DNA from: Propioniciclava tarda
GTDB taxonomy: Bacteria > Actinomycetota > Actinomycetes > Propionibacteriales > Propionibacteriaceae
Assembly: GCF_900182665.1 (NCBI RefSeq)
Contig: NZ_FXTL01000013.1
Location: forward strand, 1 to 64,000
Reading direction: 5' to 3'
Length of the DNA stretch: 64,000 nucleotides
This document shows, in pieces, positions 28,659 to 37,037 of the stretch. Position 1 is the first letter of the stretch. Each line of letters opens with the position of its first letter. Position numbers and translations under genes: made by a program. The notes beneath the pieces were generated by a model, which searched no databases, was not told the DNA's origin, and worked only from the letters and a program-made list of their open reading frames with translations.

Positions 28659-29645
28659 ATGACGACTGACCCCCAGAACGGCTCATCCGACGCTTGGCGC
28701 GCGTTCGCGCGCGAGGAGACCCGCCCCGGCGGGCACGCCGAGGATCCGACGCGTCCCGATCCGGCACCCCAGCCCGAGCCCGCGCCCGAGCCGCCCCCGG
28801 CCGAGCCCAAGGCCGCTGGATCGCAGGGCCGCGGCGCCGAGCGCGTCAGCGTGCGGGCCGTCGGACGCCGTGTCCGTATCGTCGGGGATGCGTCCGTGGC
28901 GAGCGCTTCGGTGTCCGGACCGCACACGCTGCGCCGGTCCGGCAGCGTGCTCGAGATCACCTCCGAGGGCCAGGGCACGCCGCTGGAGAACTTCAGCCTG
29001 CTGAAGCTGCCCCGCTCTCTGGACGACCTGAAGAACCTCGGCCTCGGCACGGAACTGGTCGTGCACGTCCATCCGCGGCTCATCGTGGACGCCGAAGTGA
29101 CGGCGTCCGGGCTGACCAGCGAGGGCGTCCCGATGCTCGGACGCATCCGGGTCAGCGCGGGCGGGGCGACCCTGAAGGGCGTCCGGCAGGCGTCCGACGT
29201 GCTGGTCCAGGTCGGTCCGGCACTCGTGGAGGGGCCCTTGGCCGAGGGCCGCTCGCGGGTGAAGTGCGAATCCGGCGTCCTGACCGTGAACCTGACCGAG
29301 GGCGCGAACGTGACCGTTCGGGGCGCCGCCAGCATGGGACGCATCAACTGGCCGGGCGAGGGCGTCGGTGCCGTGGACGAGTGGGTGGTCGGCAACGGGT
29401 CCGGACGCCTCGACGTCGAGATCGTGATGGGCGTGGCCTTCATCAAGGACGCCTCGGTCGACGGTCACGAGACGGCCCCGCGGCACGCCGCTGCGGCCTC
29501 CTCGTGCACCGGCTGCGGCGCCTCGGGTCAGACCGGCAAGTTCTGCGCCGAGTGTGGGACGCCGTTGGCCGCGGCCTGTGCTGGCTGCGGCAAGGCCCTG
29601 CCAGCGGGAGCGAAGTTCTGCCCCGAGTGCGGCACGCCGCGCTAG
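28659..29645 (+). CDS. Zinc-ribbon protein with central beta-rich domain
   Basis: This 328-residue protein has three parts. The first is an acidic/Pro-rich disordered N-terminus (1-55). The second is a beta-repeat domain (about 60-265; alternating strands such as VRIVGDASVASASVSGPH and LIVDAEVTASG, recalling DUF4097-type sheets). The third is two C-terminal zinc ribbons, CTGCG..CAECG and CAGCG..CPECG, of the double-zinc-ribbon kind. No signal peptide or membrane segment is visible, so it should be cytoplasmic. Function is unknown. Confidence 0.7.
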   Translation: MTTDPQNGSSDAWRAFAREETRPGGHAEDPTRPDPAPQPEPAPEPPPAEPKAAGSQGRGAERVSVRAVGRRVRIVGDASVASASVSGPHTLRRSGSVLEITSEGQGTPLENFSLLKLPRSLDDLKNLGLGTELVVHVHPRLIVDAEVTASGLTSEGVPMLGRIRVSAGGATLKGVRQASDVLVQVGPALVEGPLAEGRSRVKCESGVLTVNLTEGANVTVRGAASMGRINWPGEGVGAVDEWVVGNGSGRLDVEIVMGVAFIKDASVDGHETAPRHAAAASSCTGCGASGQTGKFCAECGTPLAAACAGCGKALPAGAKFCPECGTPR

Positions 29646-29663
29646 CGAGCACTGACTGATCGC

Positions 29664-29780
29664 CAGGCTGAGCCTGTCGAAGTCGCATCGGCAGAGGCTT
29701 GCACAAGCTCAGCCAACGAATGCCCCAGGGGCGACAGAGACCCCACCTGACAAGGGGCTTCGACAAGCTCAGCCAACGGA
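29664..29780. repeat. Cluster of the dispersed inverted repeat
   Basis: Three arms lie together. A reverse arm GGCTGAGCCTGTCGAAG is at 29666-29682. A degenerate forward arm is at 29698-29718 (GCAC replacing CGAC). An exact forward arm with TTCGACAAGCTCAGCCAACG is at 29759-29778. GGCTGAGC can pair with GCTCAGCC of either forward arm. The cluster lies between convergent genes and could terminate both. Confidence 0.8.
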
Positions 29781-29851
29781 GACCCCATCGGCCAAACGGT
29801 TGAGCCACGGTGGGCCAACGCACGCCCCCATCGTTGACTGGCGGGTCGACC

Positions 29852-30361
29852 TCAGCCGAGATGGGGCTTGATCTCCAGCACCGTCACGAAGAACTCGGCG
29901 CCCGTCGGCCCGACGTAGGACGCCGACTCGCCGACGGCCTTGCCCAGCACCGCGGCGCCCAGGGGCGACTGGGGCGAGTAGACGTCGATGCGGTCGTCGT
30001 CGGACAAGGCGAGCAGCTCGCGTGAGCCGAGGATGAAGGTGTCGGTGTCGTCCGGATCGTCGTCGTAGCAGACCGTGACCTCCACGCCCGGCGTGACGGC
30101 GTCCACCTGGGTCGGCGACTCGCCGACCTGGGCGTTACGCAGCATGACCTCGAGCTGCCGGATCCGTGCCTCGGCGTGGCCCTGCTCCTCGCGGGCGGCG
30201 TGGTAGCCGCCGTTCTCCGAGAGGTCGCCCTCGCTGCGGGCCTGGCCGATCTTTGCCGAGATCAGTCGACGGCCCTCGCCCTTGAGGTACTCCAGTTCGG
30301 CAGACAGCTTGTCGAAGGCGTCCTGCGTCAGCCAGATGGCGTCGGTGTTCGTCTCGGTCAT
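29852..30361 (-). CDS. greA: Transcription elongation factor GreA
   Basis: This 169-residue GreA/GreB factor has an N-terminal coiled coil (about 1-85, WLTQDAFDKLSAELEYLKGEGR ... DLSENGGYHAAREEQGHAEARI, with the acidic tip D-L-S-E-N) and a C-terminal FKBP-like domain (YVGPTGAEFFVTVLEIKPHLG). It rescues backtracked RNA polymerase by transcript cleavage. It is followed upstream by DUF4307 and divergent mca, the same order as M. tuberculosis Rv1080c-Rv1082. Confidence 0.95.
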   Translation of the reverse strand: MTETNTDAIWLTQDAFDKLSAELEYLKGEGRRLISAKIGQARSEGDLSENGGYHAAREEQGHAEARIRQLEVMLRNAQVGESPTQVDAVTPGVEVTVCYDDDPDDTDTFILGSRELLALSDDDRIDVYSPQSPLGAAVLGKAVGESASYVGPTGAEFFVTVLEIKPHLG

Positions 30362-30367
30362 CGCGTC

Positions 30368-30373
30368 AGGCTA
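30368..30373 (-). promoter_or_regulatory. -10 hexamer of leaderless promoter (greA)
   Basis: TAGCCT on the minus strand, 6 bases before ATG 30361, overlapping the stop codon of the upstream DUF4307 gene. Confidence 0.5.
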
Positions 30374-30787
30374 TCCGACGACCTTGCACCAGTCGATTTG
30401 CACGGTGACGGGCTTCTTGAACGTCTTGACGCTGATCCAGTCGGTCTGAAGCTCCTCGCCGTTGGGCTCCCAGGTGAAGGGCAGTTGGCCGACAGTGTCG
30501 TAGCTGATCGCCTGCGAGCTGGCCTGGCACTCCACCCGCGAGCGCACGTCCGTGCGCTGAACAGTGACCAGCGCGTCGATCTGGGTGTCCGAGACGACCT
30601 TGAAGCTGACGATGTGCGCCGCCGCAGGGGGGTTGGCGTGGTGCAGCCCCGACCACACCGTCCACACCACGAGCAACGACCCGGCGACGATCGCGACGGG
30701 CAGCCACAGCCAGCGCGGCGTCCGGGCGGGCGGATAGCGCCGCGCGATGCGCGCGGCGTCGGCGTCGGCGTCCGACAGGTTCGTCAC
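30371..30787 (-). CDS. DUF4307 membrane protein
   Basis: This 138-residue protein has a short cytoplasmic N-terminus with ARRYP, one membrane helix (about 27-46, WLWLPVAIVAGSLLVVWTVW) and an extracytoplasmic beta domain with two Cys. It corresponds in position and shape to M. tuberculosis Rv1081c between greA and mca. Function is unknown. GTG 30787 is chosen from the -10 hexamer CACAAT 6 bases upstream. Confidence 0.8.
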   Translation of the reverse strand: MTNLSDADADAARIARRYPPARTPRWLWLPVAIVAGSLLVVWTVWSGLHHANPPAAAHIVSFKVVSDTQIDALVTVQRTDVRSRVECQASSQAISYDTVGQLPFTWEPNGEELQTDWISVKTFKKPVTVQIDWCKVVG

Positions 30788-30793
30788 CCGTCC

Positions 30794-30799
30794 ATTGTG
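30794..30799 (-). promoter_or_regulatory. -10-like hexamer of leaderless promoter (DUF4307)
   Basis: CACAAT on the minus strand, 6 bases before GTG 30787. It is a weaker match to TANNNT than the others. Confidence 0.35.
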
Positions 30800-30851
30800 G
30801 CATCGGCTGCCCTGATGCCGGACGCCGTGCCGGACGCCGCCCCCGGTCGCG

Positions 30852-30857
30852 GACAAT
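30852..30857 (+). promoter_or_regulatory. -10-like hexamer of leaderless promoter (mca)
   Basis: GACAAT, 7 bases before ATG 30865. It overlaps an earlier ATG at 30856. Confidence 0.4.
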
Positions 30858-30864
30858 GGGCGGC

Positions 30865-31797
30865 ATGCCTGATTGCCAACAGATGAGGGTGGACGCCGCG
30901 GGCCGGCAGCTGCGGCTGCTGCACGTGCACGCACACCCGGACGACGAGTCCAGCAAGGGGGCGGCCACGACGGCGCTCTACGTGAGCCAGGGCGTCCGGG
31001 TCATGGTGGCCACGTGCACCGGCGGCGAGCGCGGCGACATCCTCAATCCGAAGATGGACACCCCCGGCAATCAGGAGAACATCGCCTTCCTGCGGGCCCG
31101 CGAGATGGACCGCGCCCGAGAGATCCTCGGCGTCGAGCAGGTCTGGCTGGGGTTTGTCGACTCGGGTCTGCCCGAGGGCGACCCGCTGCCGCCCTTGCCG
31201 GACGGCTGTTTCGCCGTCCAGGACGTCAACGAGGCAGCCGGACGCCTCGTCAAGGTGCTGCGCGAGTTTCGCCCGCACGTGGTGACGACGTACGACGAGA
31301 ACGGCGGCTACCCGCACCCCGACCACATCATGACCCACAAGATCACCATGGCCGCAGTCCGGGATGCGGCCGACCCGACGAAGTGGCCCGAGCACGGCGA
31401 GCCCTGGCAGGTGGTCAAGGTCTATTACCACATGACGTTCCACCGTCGGCGCTTCGAGAAGCTGGACGAGGTGCTGCACGAGAACGGCCACGAGCGGGTG
31501 TACGCCGAGCGGCTCAGCCGCATGGACGACCACCTCACGCAGCGGCTCACCACCTTCGTGCCGTGCGCCGAGTACTTCCATGTGCGTGACGACGCCTTGC
31601 GCGCCCACGCCACCCAGATCGACCCCGACGGCTTCTGGTTCGCGGTGCCGCTAGCGATCCAGAAGCTGGGCTGGCCGACCGAGGACTACCAGCTCGTGAA
31701 GTCGATGGTTCCGGTCACCCTTCCGGAGGACGACCTCTTCGCTGGGCTCGACACCCACTTCGTGGATAGGCTCGACACGTGGTTCTACTCGATCTGA
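30865..31797 (+). CDS. mca: Mycothiol S-conjugate amidase
   Basis: This roughly 310-residue zinc amidase of the LmbE/PIG-L family has metal ligands in HVHAHPDDESSKGA and YPHPDHIMTHKI, and the typical ATCTGGERGDILNP. It cleaves mycothiol adducts to a mercapturic acid for export, so the organism makes mycothiol. Mca rather than MshB is indicated by DDESSKGA, by the PRxGDILNP-like segment and by the greA/DUF4307 neighbourhood. Starts at 30856, 30865 and 30886 are all in frame; 30865 fits the leaderless pattern. Confidence 0.93.
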   Translation: MPDCQQMRVDAAGRQLRLLHVHAHPDDESSKGAATTALYVSQGVRVMVATCTGGERGDILNPKMDTPGNQENIAFLRAREMDRAREILGVEQVWLGFVDSGLPEGDPLPPLPDGCFAVQDVNEAAGRLVKVLREFRPHVVTTYDENGGYPHPDHIMTHKITMAAVRDAADPTKWPEHGEPWQVVKVYYHMTFHRRRFEKLDEVLHENGHERVYAERLSRMDDHLTQRLTTFVPCAEYFHVRDDALRAHATQIDPDGFWFAVPLAIQKLGWPTEDYQLVKSMVPVTLPEDDLFAGLDTHFVDRLDTWFYSI

Positions 31798-31961
31798 AGG
31801 ACCTGGTCGCGCCGGGTTGGCTGCCGTTGCTGCTCACGGGCGTGTTGTTGCTCGTGTGCTACCTGCTCTACCTCAGCATGCGTCGCCACATGCGCAAGAT
31901 CGACGTCCCCGTCGACCCCAGGGCTGTCCAGTCCAGCCCGTTCGCCGGCCCGGGGGAGTAA
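31779..31961 (+). CDS. Small single-pass membrane protein downstream of mca
   Basis: This 60-residue protein has one helix (GWLPLLLTGVLLLVCYLLYL) and a basic then Pro/Ser-rich tail. It overlaps the end of mca by 19 bases and is therefore coupled to it. A small membrane protein occupies the same place after mca in mycobacteria (Rv1083). Function is unknown. Confidence 0.75.
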   Translation: MVLLDLKDLVAPGWLPLLLTGVLLLVCYLLYLSMRRHMRKIDVPVDPRAVQSSPFAGPGE

Positions 31962-31999
31962 CCCGGGGACGGCGTCCGGCCGTCGTCTGCTCGCCTGGG

Positions 32000-32005
32000 T
32001 AGGCT
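32000..32005 (+). promoter_or_regulatory. -10 hexamer of leaderless promoter (DUF255 gene)
   Basis: TAGGCT, 7 bases before ATG 32013. Confidence 0.55.
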
Positions 32006-32012
32006 GGCCGGC

Positions 32013-34115
32013 ATGTCGAACCGTCTGGCGTCCGCCTCCAGCCCGTACCTGCAGCAGCATGCCGACAACCCTGTCGACTGGTGGCCGTGGTGCGACGAGG
32101 CGTTCGCCGAGGCGTCCCGACGGGATGTGCCCGTCTTCATCTCGGTCGGCTACTCGGCCTGCCACTGGTGCCACGTCATGGCGGACGAGTCGTTCTCGGA
32201 CGCCGGCACTGCGGCCCTGATCAACGAGCACTTCGTCGCGATCAAGGTCGACCGCGAGGAGCGTCCGGACGTGGACGCGGTCTACATGCGCGCCACTGCT
32301 GCCCTCACGGGCCAGGGCGGCTGGCCGATGTCGGTGTTCGCCACGCCGGACGGCAAGCCCTTCTTCGCCGGCACCTACTTCCCGCCCGAGCCGCGCCATG
32401 GGATGCCGTCCTTCCCGCAGGTGCTGACCGCCCTCGCGGACGCCTGGGACTCGCGCCGCGACGAGGTGCTCGCGTCGGCGTCCGGCATCGTCGCCCAACT
32501 CGCCGAGATCAACGAGGTGCCGTCCGCGGACGCTGCCCCCGGCGTCTGGCAGGCGCTGGAGGCCGTGACCCAGGGCTTCGATCCCGTGAACGCCGGCTGG
32601 GGCATGCAGCCGAAGTTCCCGGCGCCGCGGCTCATCGACGCCCTGCTGATCAAGGGCGAGACGGGCACGCTCGACATGGCGCAGCGAGCCCTGGAACACA
32701 TGGCCCGCGGCGGCATCCACGATCAGATCGGGGGCGGCTTCCACCGCTACTCCGTGGACGCGTCCTGGGTGGTGCCGCACTTCGAGAAGATGCTGTACGA
32801 CAACGCGCTGCTGCTCGGCGCCTACGCCCGCGGCTGGCGGCGGACGCCGACGCACTCGCCGGTCCTGCGCTGGCTGTTCGAGCGCGCCGTCCGGGGCATC
32901 GTCACGTGGCTGACGACCGACATGCTGCTCGAGTCGGGCGCGTTCGCCGCCAGCATGGACGCCGACAGCCTGGACCTGTCCGGCGCGCACCACGAGGGCA
33001 TCTTCTACTGCTGGTCGCCCGAGCTGCTCACCGAGGCGCTGGGTGAAGAGGACGCCGCCTGGGCGGCCAAGGTCTTCCACGTCACCGAGCGGGGCACGTT
33101 CGAGCACGGGCTGTCGACCCTGCAACTGGTCGGCGTGCCGGACGCCGAGCGCCTGACCCGGATCGCCGAGCGGCTCCTGGCCGTCCGCGATCGCCGCTTC
33201 TTCCCCGCGCGCGACGACAAGGTGGTCGCGTCCTGGAACGGCTGGCTCATCGCCTCGCTGGTGTGGGCGGCCGAGGTCTTCGGCGAGGAGTCCTGGCTCG
33301 AGCTGGCCAGGGCCGCGGGCGAGGCGCTGTGGTCGATCCACTGGACGGACGGCGTCCTGCGTCGGGTCTCTCGGGGAGGCGAGGCGGCACCGGTCGCGGG
33401 CTTCGCGGAGGACTACGGCGCCGTCGCGTCCGGCTTCGTGCACCTCGCCGGCGCGACGGGCGACCCGGCCTGGCTGGGCCGCGCGGTGACGCTGCTGGAC
33501 GCCGCGCTGCCCCTGTTCGCGGCCCCCGATGGCGGCTTCTTCGATGCGGCGGCGGCGTCCGACCTCTACGAGCGGCCCCGCGAGATCGCCGACAACCCGA
33601 CGCCGTCGGGCACATCGGCGCTGATCGAAGCGCTGCGGCTCGTCGGGCTGCTCGCCGACCGGCAGGATTTCATCGAGCGGGCGGATGCCGCGGCGTCCAC
33701 CACGTGGGGATCGGTCGAGCGCAACCCGCGCTTCGCGGCGTCCGCGCTGGGTGATCTGCTCGTCGCCGACGAGGGACGCCGCGGGCTGCGGCCCGCCGTC
33801 GTGGCCGTCGTGGACGACTCGGAGGCGGCGATCACCCCGGCCACCCAGGCGGCGTGGCGGATGGCACCGATCGGGGCCGCCATCGTCCGCGGACGCACCG
33901 GCCAGCAGGGCTTCGCGCACTGGTTCGAGGGCCGCGGCGTCCGGCAGCCGGGCGAGTACCCGCTCACCAAGCCGCTCGGGGCGGCGTCCGAGGAGTACGA
34001 CGAGCACGACGACGTCGCGACCGGCGGCACGGTGTACGTGTGCCGCGGCGAGACCTGCCTGCCGCCGGCGTCGAGCGTGAAGGAGATCCGCGCGGCGCTC
34101 TGGCAGCGCAGCTGA
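32013..34115 (+). CDS. DUF255 / YyaL thioredoxin-domain protein
   Basis: This 700-residue protein has an N-terminal thioredoxin-like domain ([17 protein letters not shown], then [10 protein letters not shown] with C50-x-x-C53) followed by an (alpha/alpha)6-barrel-like region as in glycan epimerases ([39 protein letters not shown]). The same architecture is found in SPATA20 and in M. tuberculosis Rv1084 at the equivalent location after mca. The catalytic role is not established. Confidence 0.92.
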   Translation: MSNRLASASSPYLQQHADNPVDWWPWCDEAFAEASRRDVPVFISVGYSACHWCHVMADESFSDAGTAALINEHFVAIKVDREERPDVDAVYMRATAALTGQGGWPMSVFATPDGKPFFAGTYFPPEPRHGMPSFPQVLTALADAWDSRRDEVLASASGIVAQLAEINEVPSADAAPGVWQALEAVTQGFDPVNAGWGMQPKFPAPRLIDALLIKGETGTLDMAQRALEHMARGGIHDQIGGGFHRYSVDASWVVPHFEKMLYDNALLLGAYARGWRRTPTHSPVLRWLFERAVRGIVTWLTTDMLLESGAFAASMDADSLDLSGAHHEGIFYCWSPELLTEALGEEDAAWAAKVFHVTERGTFEHGLSTLQLVGVPDAERLTRIAERLLAVRDRRFFPARDDKVVASWNGWLIASLVWAAEVFGEESWLELARAAGEALWSIHWTDGVLRRVSRGGEAAPVAGFAEDYGAVASGFVHLAGATGDPAWLGRAVTLLDAALPLFAAPDGGFFDAAAASDLYERPREIADNPTPSGTSALIEALRLVGLLADRQDFIERADAAASTTWGSVERNPRFAASALGDLLVADEGRRGLRPAVVAVVDDSEAAITPATQAAWRMAPIGAAIVRGRTGQQGFAHWFEGRGVRQPGEYPLTKPLGAASEEYDEHDDVATGGTVYVCRGETCLPPASSVKEIRAALWQRS

Positions 34116-34177
34116 TCCAGGCGGAGTCTGGCCCTTTCGGAACCGGCCGTGGGTGACCTCGCGGCTCGTCATGCGGC

Positions 34178-34183
34178 TACGTT
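34178..34183 (+). promoter_or_regulatory. -10 hexamer of leaderless promoter (2-hydroxyacid dehydrogenase)
   Basis: TACGTT, 6 bases before ATG 34190. GAAGG between them could also act as a weak ribosome binding site. Confidence 0.45.
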
Positions 34184-34189
34184 GAAGGC

Positions 34190-35128
34190 ATGAAGCTGCT
34201 GATCCCGTCCGACGCGCCCTTCACGCTCGATCCGGTGCCCGACGGCGTCGAGGTTGCGCTCTACGACCCCGCCGCGCCGGTCCCCGACGACCTGCTGGAC
34301 GCCGACGCAGCGGTCGTCTGGGGCTTTGCGGCGCAGAACCTGCACCAGTTCGCCACCGAGATGCCGAACCTGCGCTGGGTCCAGGCGATGACGGCCGGCC
34401 CAGACGCGCTGCTCGCCGCCGGGCTGCCCGAGCGGGTGCAGATCACGGTCGGCCGCGGCTTCCACGACCAGACCGTCACCGAGCATGCCGTGGCGCTCAC
34501 GTTGGCGCTGACGACCAACCTGCCCCACTACCTCGCCAAGCAGTCCCAGCATCTCTGGGACGGACCCGGGTTCCGACCGCTGCACACCGCCGAGCGCCTC
34601 GGTTCGATCATCGACACCGAGGTGTTGATCTGGGGGTTCGGCTCCATCGGCACCAACCTGGCGCGGGTGTTGACCGACCTGGGCGCCCGGGTCCGGGGGG
34701 TGGCGTCCACCGCCGGCGTCCGGGGTGGCTACGACTGCTTCACGGCCGACGAGCTGCCTCGGCTCCTGCCCGAGACGGACGTCCTCGTGATGGTCCTGCC
34801 GAACACGCCCAGCACCAAGCACGCGCTGAACGCCCAGCGGCTGGCGCTGCTCAAGCCGACATCGCTGGTGGTCAACGTCGGACGCGGCACCTGCATCGAC
34901 GAGGCTGCCCTGGTCGACGCTCTCAGCGCTGGACGCCTCGGCGGCGCCGCCCTCGACGTGTTCGAGACCGAGCCACTTCCGGCGGACTCGCCCCTGTGGG
35001 ACGCTCCGAACACGATCCTGACGCCGCACGCGGCGGGCGGGCGTCCGCTGGGTGTCGAGACCGCGGTGCGCGTGAACATCGGGCACCTGCTCGCGGGCGA
35101 GCCGTTGGAGTTACTGGCCAAGGTGTGA
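34190..35128 (+). CDS. D-isomer-specific 2-hydroxyacid dehydrogenase
   Basis: This 312-residue NAD(P)-dependent enzyme has substrate-binding parts FHDQTVTEHAVAL, a dinucleotide fold IWGFGSIGTNLARVL (with G-F-G-S-I-G), catalytic Arg in NVGRGTCIDEAALVDAL, Glu in DVFETEPLPADSPLWD and His in LTPHAAGG. It is slightly shorter than phosphoglycerate dehydrogenase and is not SerA (no ACT domain). Substrate is unknown. Confidence 0.88.
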   Translation: MKLLIPSDAPFTLDPVPDGVEVALYDPAAPVPDDLLDADAAVVWGFAAQNLHQFATEMPNLRWVQAMTAGPDALLAAGLPERVQITVGRGFHDQTVTEHAVALTLALTTNLPHYLAKQSQHLWDGPGFRPLHTAERLGSIIDTEVLIWGFGSIGTNLARVLTDLGARVRGVASTAGVRGGYDCFTADELPRLLPETDVLVMVLPNTPSTKHALNAQRLALLKPTSLVVNVGRGTCIDEAALVDALSAGRLGGAALDVFETEPLPADSPLWDAPNTILTPHAAGGRPLGVETAVRVNIGHLLAGEPLELLAKV

Positions 35129-35222
35129 CGCCGCCGCCCGCGGCGTCCGACCCCGGACCATCCCCGCGCTGACAGCGGGATCTTCCTCGCCGTAGCGCAC
35201 AGACGGACGCCTTGAGCGTCGC

Positions 35223-35228
35223 TAGGCT
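35223..35228 (+). promoter_or_regulatory. -10 hexamer of leaderless promoter (isoprenyl transferase)
   Basis: TAGGCT, 6 bases before ATG 35235. Confidence 0.55.
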
Positions 35229-35234
35229 CCCGCT

Positions 35235-36041
35235 ATGGCGTGGAGAGACAACGTCCGGGACTGGGCGGATCGGCTGCGGCCGTCCGGCCTGTTGTACTCC
35301 ACGTACGAGACGCGCCTGCTCGGCGACATCGACCCCCAGCGGCTCCCCAAGCACGTCGCCGTCATGGCCGACGGCAACCGCCGCTGGGCGCGGCTCAACG
35401 CGCCGGGCAGCGAGCTCACGGTCGGCTACCAGGCCGGCGCCGACAAGCTCAAGCAGTTCGTCGTCTGGTGCGACGAGGTGGGCATCAAGGTGGTCACCCT
35501 GTGGGTGCTGTCCACCGACAACCTGTCGCGCGCGACCGCTGAGGTGGCCCCGCTGCTGGACGTCATCGACCGGCTGGCCGGCGACCTCGCCGCGTCCGGA
35601 CGGTGGCGCGTCCAGATCGTCGGCGACCTTGACCTGCTGCCGGACGCCGTCGCCGCCAGCCTGCGTCGCGCGGAGTCGTCCTCGGCCGAGGCCACCGGGC
35701 TGCACGTCAACATCGCGGTCGCCTACGGCGGCCGCACCGAGCTTCGGGACGCCGTCCGTTCGCTGTTGCAGGGCGAGGCCCGCAAGGGCCGGACGCTCGC
35801 CGAGGTCGCCGACACCCTCGAGATGGGCGACATCGCGGGCCACCTTTACACCGCCGGTCAGCCCGACCCGGACCTCGTGATCAGAACCTCCGGCGAGCAG
35901 CGCGTGTCTGGCTTCCTGATGTGGCAATCGGCGCACAGCGAGTTCTACTTCTGCGAGGCGCTGTGGCCCGACTTTCGCCGGGTGGACTTTCTGCGCGCCC
36001 TGCGCGCCTACTCCGACCGCGAGCGCCGCTACGGTCGCTGA
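35235..36041 (+). CDS. uppS: cis-Isoprenyl diphosphate synthase (UppS family)
   Basis: This 268-residue enzyme has HVAVMADGNRRWAR with the Mg-binding Asp, the substrate-pocket VTLWVLSTDNLSR, NIAVAYGGRTELRDA, and the C-terminal PDLVIRTSGEQRVSGFLMWQSAHSEFYF. It condenses isopentenyl diphosphate onto an allylic diphosphate for the polyprenyl carrier lipid. Position after mca and DUF255 matches M. tuberculosis Rv1086, a short-chain (Z)-farnesyl diphosphate synthase, so the chain length may be short. Confidence 0.93.
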   Translation: MAWRDNVRDWADRLRPSGLLYSTYETRLLGDIDPQRLPKHVAVMADGNRRWARLNAPGSELTVGYQAGADKLKQFVVWCDEVGIKVVTLWVLSTDNLSRATAEVAPLLDVIDRLAGDLAASGRWRVQIVGDLDLLPDAVAASLRRAESSSAEATGLHVNIAVAYGGRTELRDAVRSLLQGEARKGRTLAEVADTLEMGDIAGHLYTAGQPDPDLVIRTSGEQRVSGFLMWQSAHSEFYFCEALWPDFRRVDFLRALRAYSDRERRYGR

Positions 36042-36057
36042 GGTCGGACGCCGCCGC

Positions 36058-36594
36058 TCACGTCGCGCTCGTCCAGTAGTCGAAGATCTGGGCGCGGTTC
36101 AGCGACGCCAGCAGCGCGGCGTCCGTTGAGGGGTCGATGTAGCTGACGTTGCCCGTCACGGGCGGGTAGTCGGTGTGCGGCGCGTAGCGGGTGGCCAGCA
36201 GCACCAGCGTCGGCTCGGGCTGCCAGGCGGCCTGGACGCCAGGATCGTCCTCGGTCTCAAGCAGCATGCTTTGCCCCTTATCAGCACGGAGGACGTCGAT
36301 CAGGGCGGCGCTGTCGGGGTCGGCAGGGTCGAGGATGCCCTGGGCGATCGCGGCGTTGATCCGCACCTCTTGGCTGGCAGCCGCGACCCGCTCGGAGAGC
36401 CGGACCCGTGCGCGCAGGCGTCCTTGCTCGTCCAGGCTGGTGAAGCCCGGGACCAGCTCTTCGATGATTTCTTCGGGCGTGTCCGCGTGGACGGTGCTGC
36501 CGTCGTGCAGGGTCAGGACGTGCGTCCACTCCGACCCGTCCGGACGGGTCGGGTTGAAGCCGCAGCAGCCCGCGTGGTGATTACGAAAACGCAC
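36058..36594 (-). CDS. Unknown protein, 178 aa
   Basis: The product starts MRFRNHHAGCCGFNP, a His/Cys-rich motif (HHxGCC) that could bind a metal. A mixed alpha/beta body and an acidic middle part follow. No signal peptide or membrane helix is seen and no family was recognised. The GTG start at 36594 lies 6 bases after GATACT. The upstream region is rich in palindromes (36644-36842). It is convergent with uppS. Confidence 0.6.
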   Translation of the reverse strand: MRFRNHHAGCCGFNPTRPDGSEWTHVLTLHDGSTVHADTPEEIIEELVPGFTSLDEQGRLRARVRLSERVAAASQEVRINAAIAQGILDPADPDSAALIDVLRADKGQSMLLETEDDPGVQAAWQPEPTLVLLATRYAPHTDYPPVTGNVSYIDPSTDAALLASLNRAQIFDYWTSAT

Positions 36595-36600
36595 GTGACT

Positions 36601-36606
36601 AGTATC
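36601..36606 (-). promoter_or_regulatory. -10-like hexamer of leaderless promoter (36058-36594 gene)
   Basis: GATACT on the minus strand, 6 bases before GTG 36594. Confidence 0.4.
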
Positions 36607-36643
36607 TCCGATGCTCTCGGCGAAGGTGCGGGGGCGGGGAACC

Positions 36644-36657
36644 GGTACTTAAGTACC
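36644..36657. promoter_or_regulatory. 14-bp palindrome, candidate operator
   Basis: GGTACTTAAGTACC is a perfect, AT-centred 14-bp palindrome in a very GC-rich genome. It lies 38 bases upstream of the predicted -10 of the unknown gene, where an operator or activator site would be expected. The cognate regulator is unknown. Confidence 0.4.
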
Positions 36658-36660
36658 AAT

Positions 36661-36842
36661 CCCATCCGCCCTTAGTGCCGATGGGGGAGTTCGGACTAGG
36701 AAACCCCTGGAGGGGTTGTTAGGTTGTGAGTGCGGTGAATCCACAGGCTCGCTGGTCCCGAGCCGACGTTGGTGCGTGAGGCTTCCTCCATAGCCCGCGC
36801 CGTGCGCAAGATCCGCCAGCCGTCCCCTGCGGCTGGCGGATC
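36661..36842 (+). other. Structured intergenic segment, possible small RNA
   Basis: Three successive inverted repeats occur on the plus strand. CCCATC/GATGGG lies at 36661-36686. AACCCCT-GG-AGGGGTT lies at 36702-36717. GATCCGCCAGCCG with CGGCTGGCGGATC at 36810-36842 gives a 13-bp perfect stem with a 7-base loop, followed by AACGCTTT. The last looks like an intrinsic terminator with no gene in front of it, which suggests a short non-coding transcript. No known RNA family was recognised. Confidence 0.35.
36810..36842 (+). terminator. Strong orphan hairpin
   Basis: 13-bp perfect stem GATCCGCCAGCCG/CGGCTGGCGGATC with loop TCCCCTG. No annotated gene ends next to it on the plus strand; the nearest is uppS, more than 750 bases upstream and convergent with the unknown gene. 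Confidence 0.5.
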
Positions 36843-36999
36843 AACGCTTTAACCACCGGTTTCGTTCAGGTCAGAGCAATGGGCTGCGCCCACGGCATGA
36901 CAACGGGTTTCGCCCGCGCCACAAGCCACCGGCGTCGCCCACGCCATCTCCCCCCTGCGGTACCCGAGGCAGGGACCCCCCTGATCGCCCTGAACGTGA
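36843..36999. other. Remainder of the 36595-37037 gap
   Basis: This stretch shows repeated CGCCCACG/GCCCGCG-like segments (GGGCTGCGCCCACGGCATG, CGTCGCCCACGCCATC) but no open frame or RNA family I can support. Confidence 0.4.
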
Positions 37000-37032
37000 G
37001 CAGCCCGGGACCGGCTCGCGGCCCCGGGCTGC
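37000..37032 (-). terminator. Hairpin after GH31 gene
   Basis: GCAGCCCGGG and CCCGGGCTGC form a 10-bp perfect stem around a 13-base loop, starting 5 bases past the stop of the alpha-glucosidase gene on the minus strand. No T-run. Confidence 0.65.
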
Positions 37033-37037
37033 CGTTA

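Noticed and set aside
28336-28662. 108-codon plus-strand frame in the ung/zinc-ribbon gap
   Set aside because: Its product is Arg/Gly/Ser-rich with no domain, it conflicts with the better frame ending at 28526 and overlaps the start of the next gene.
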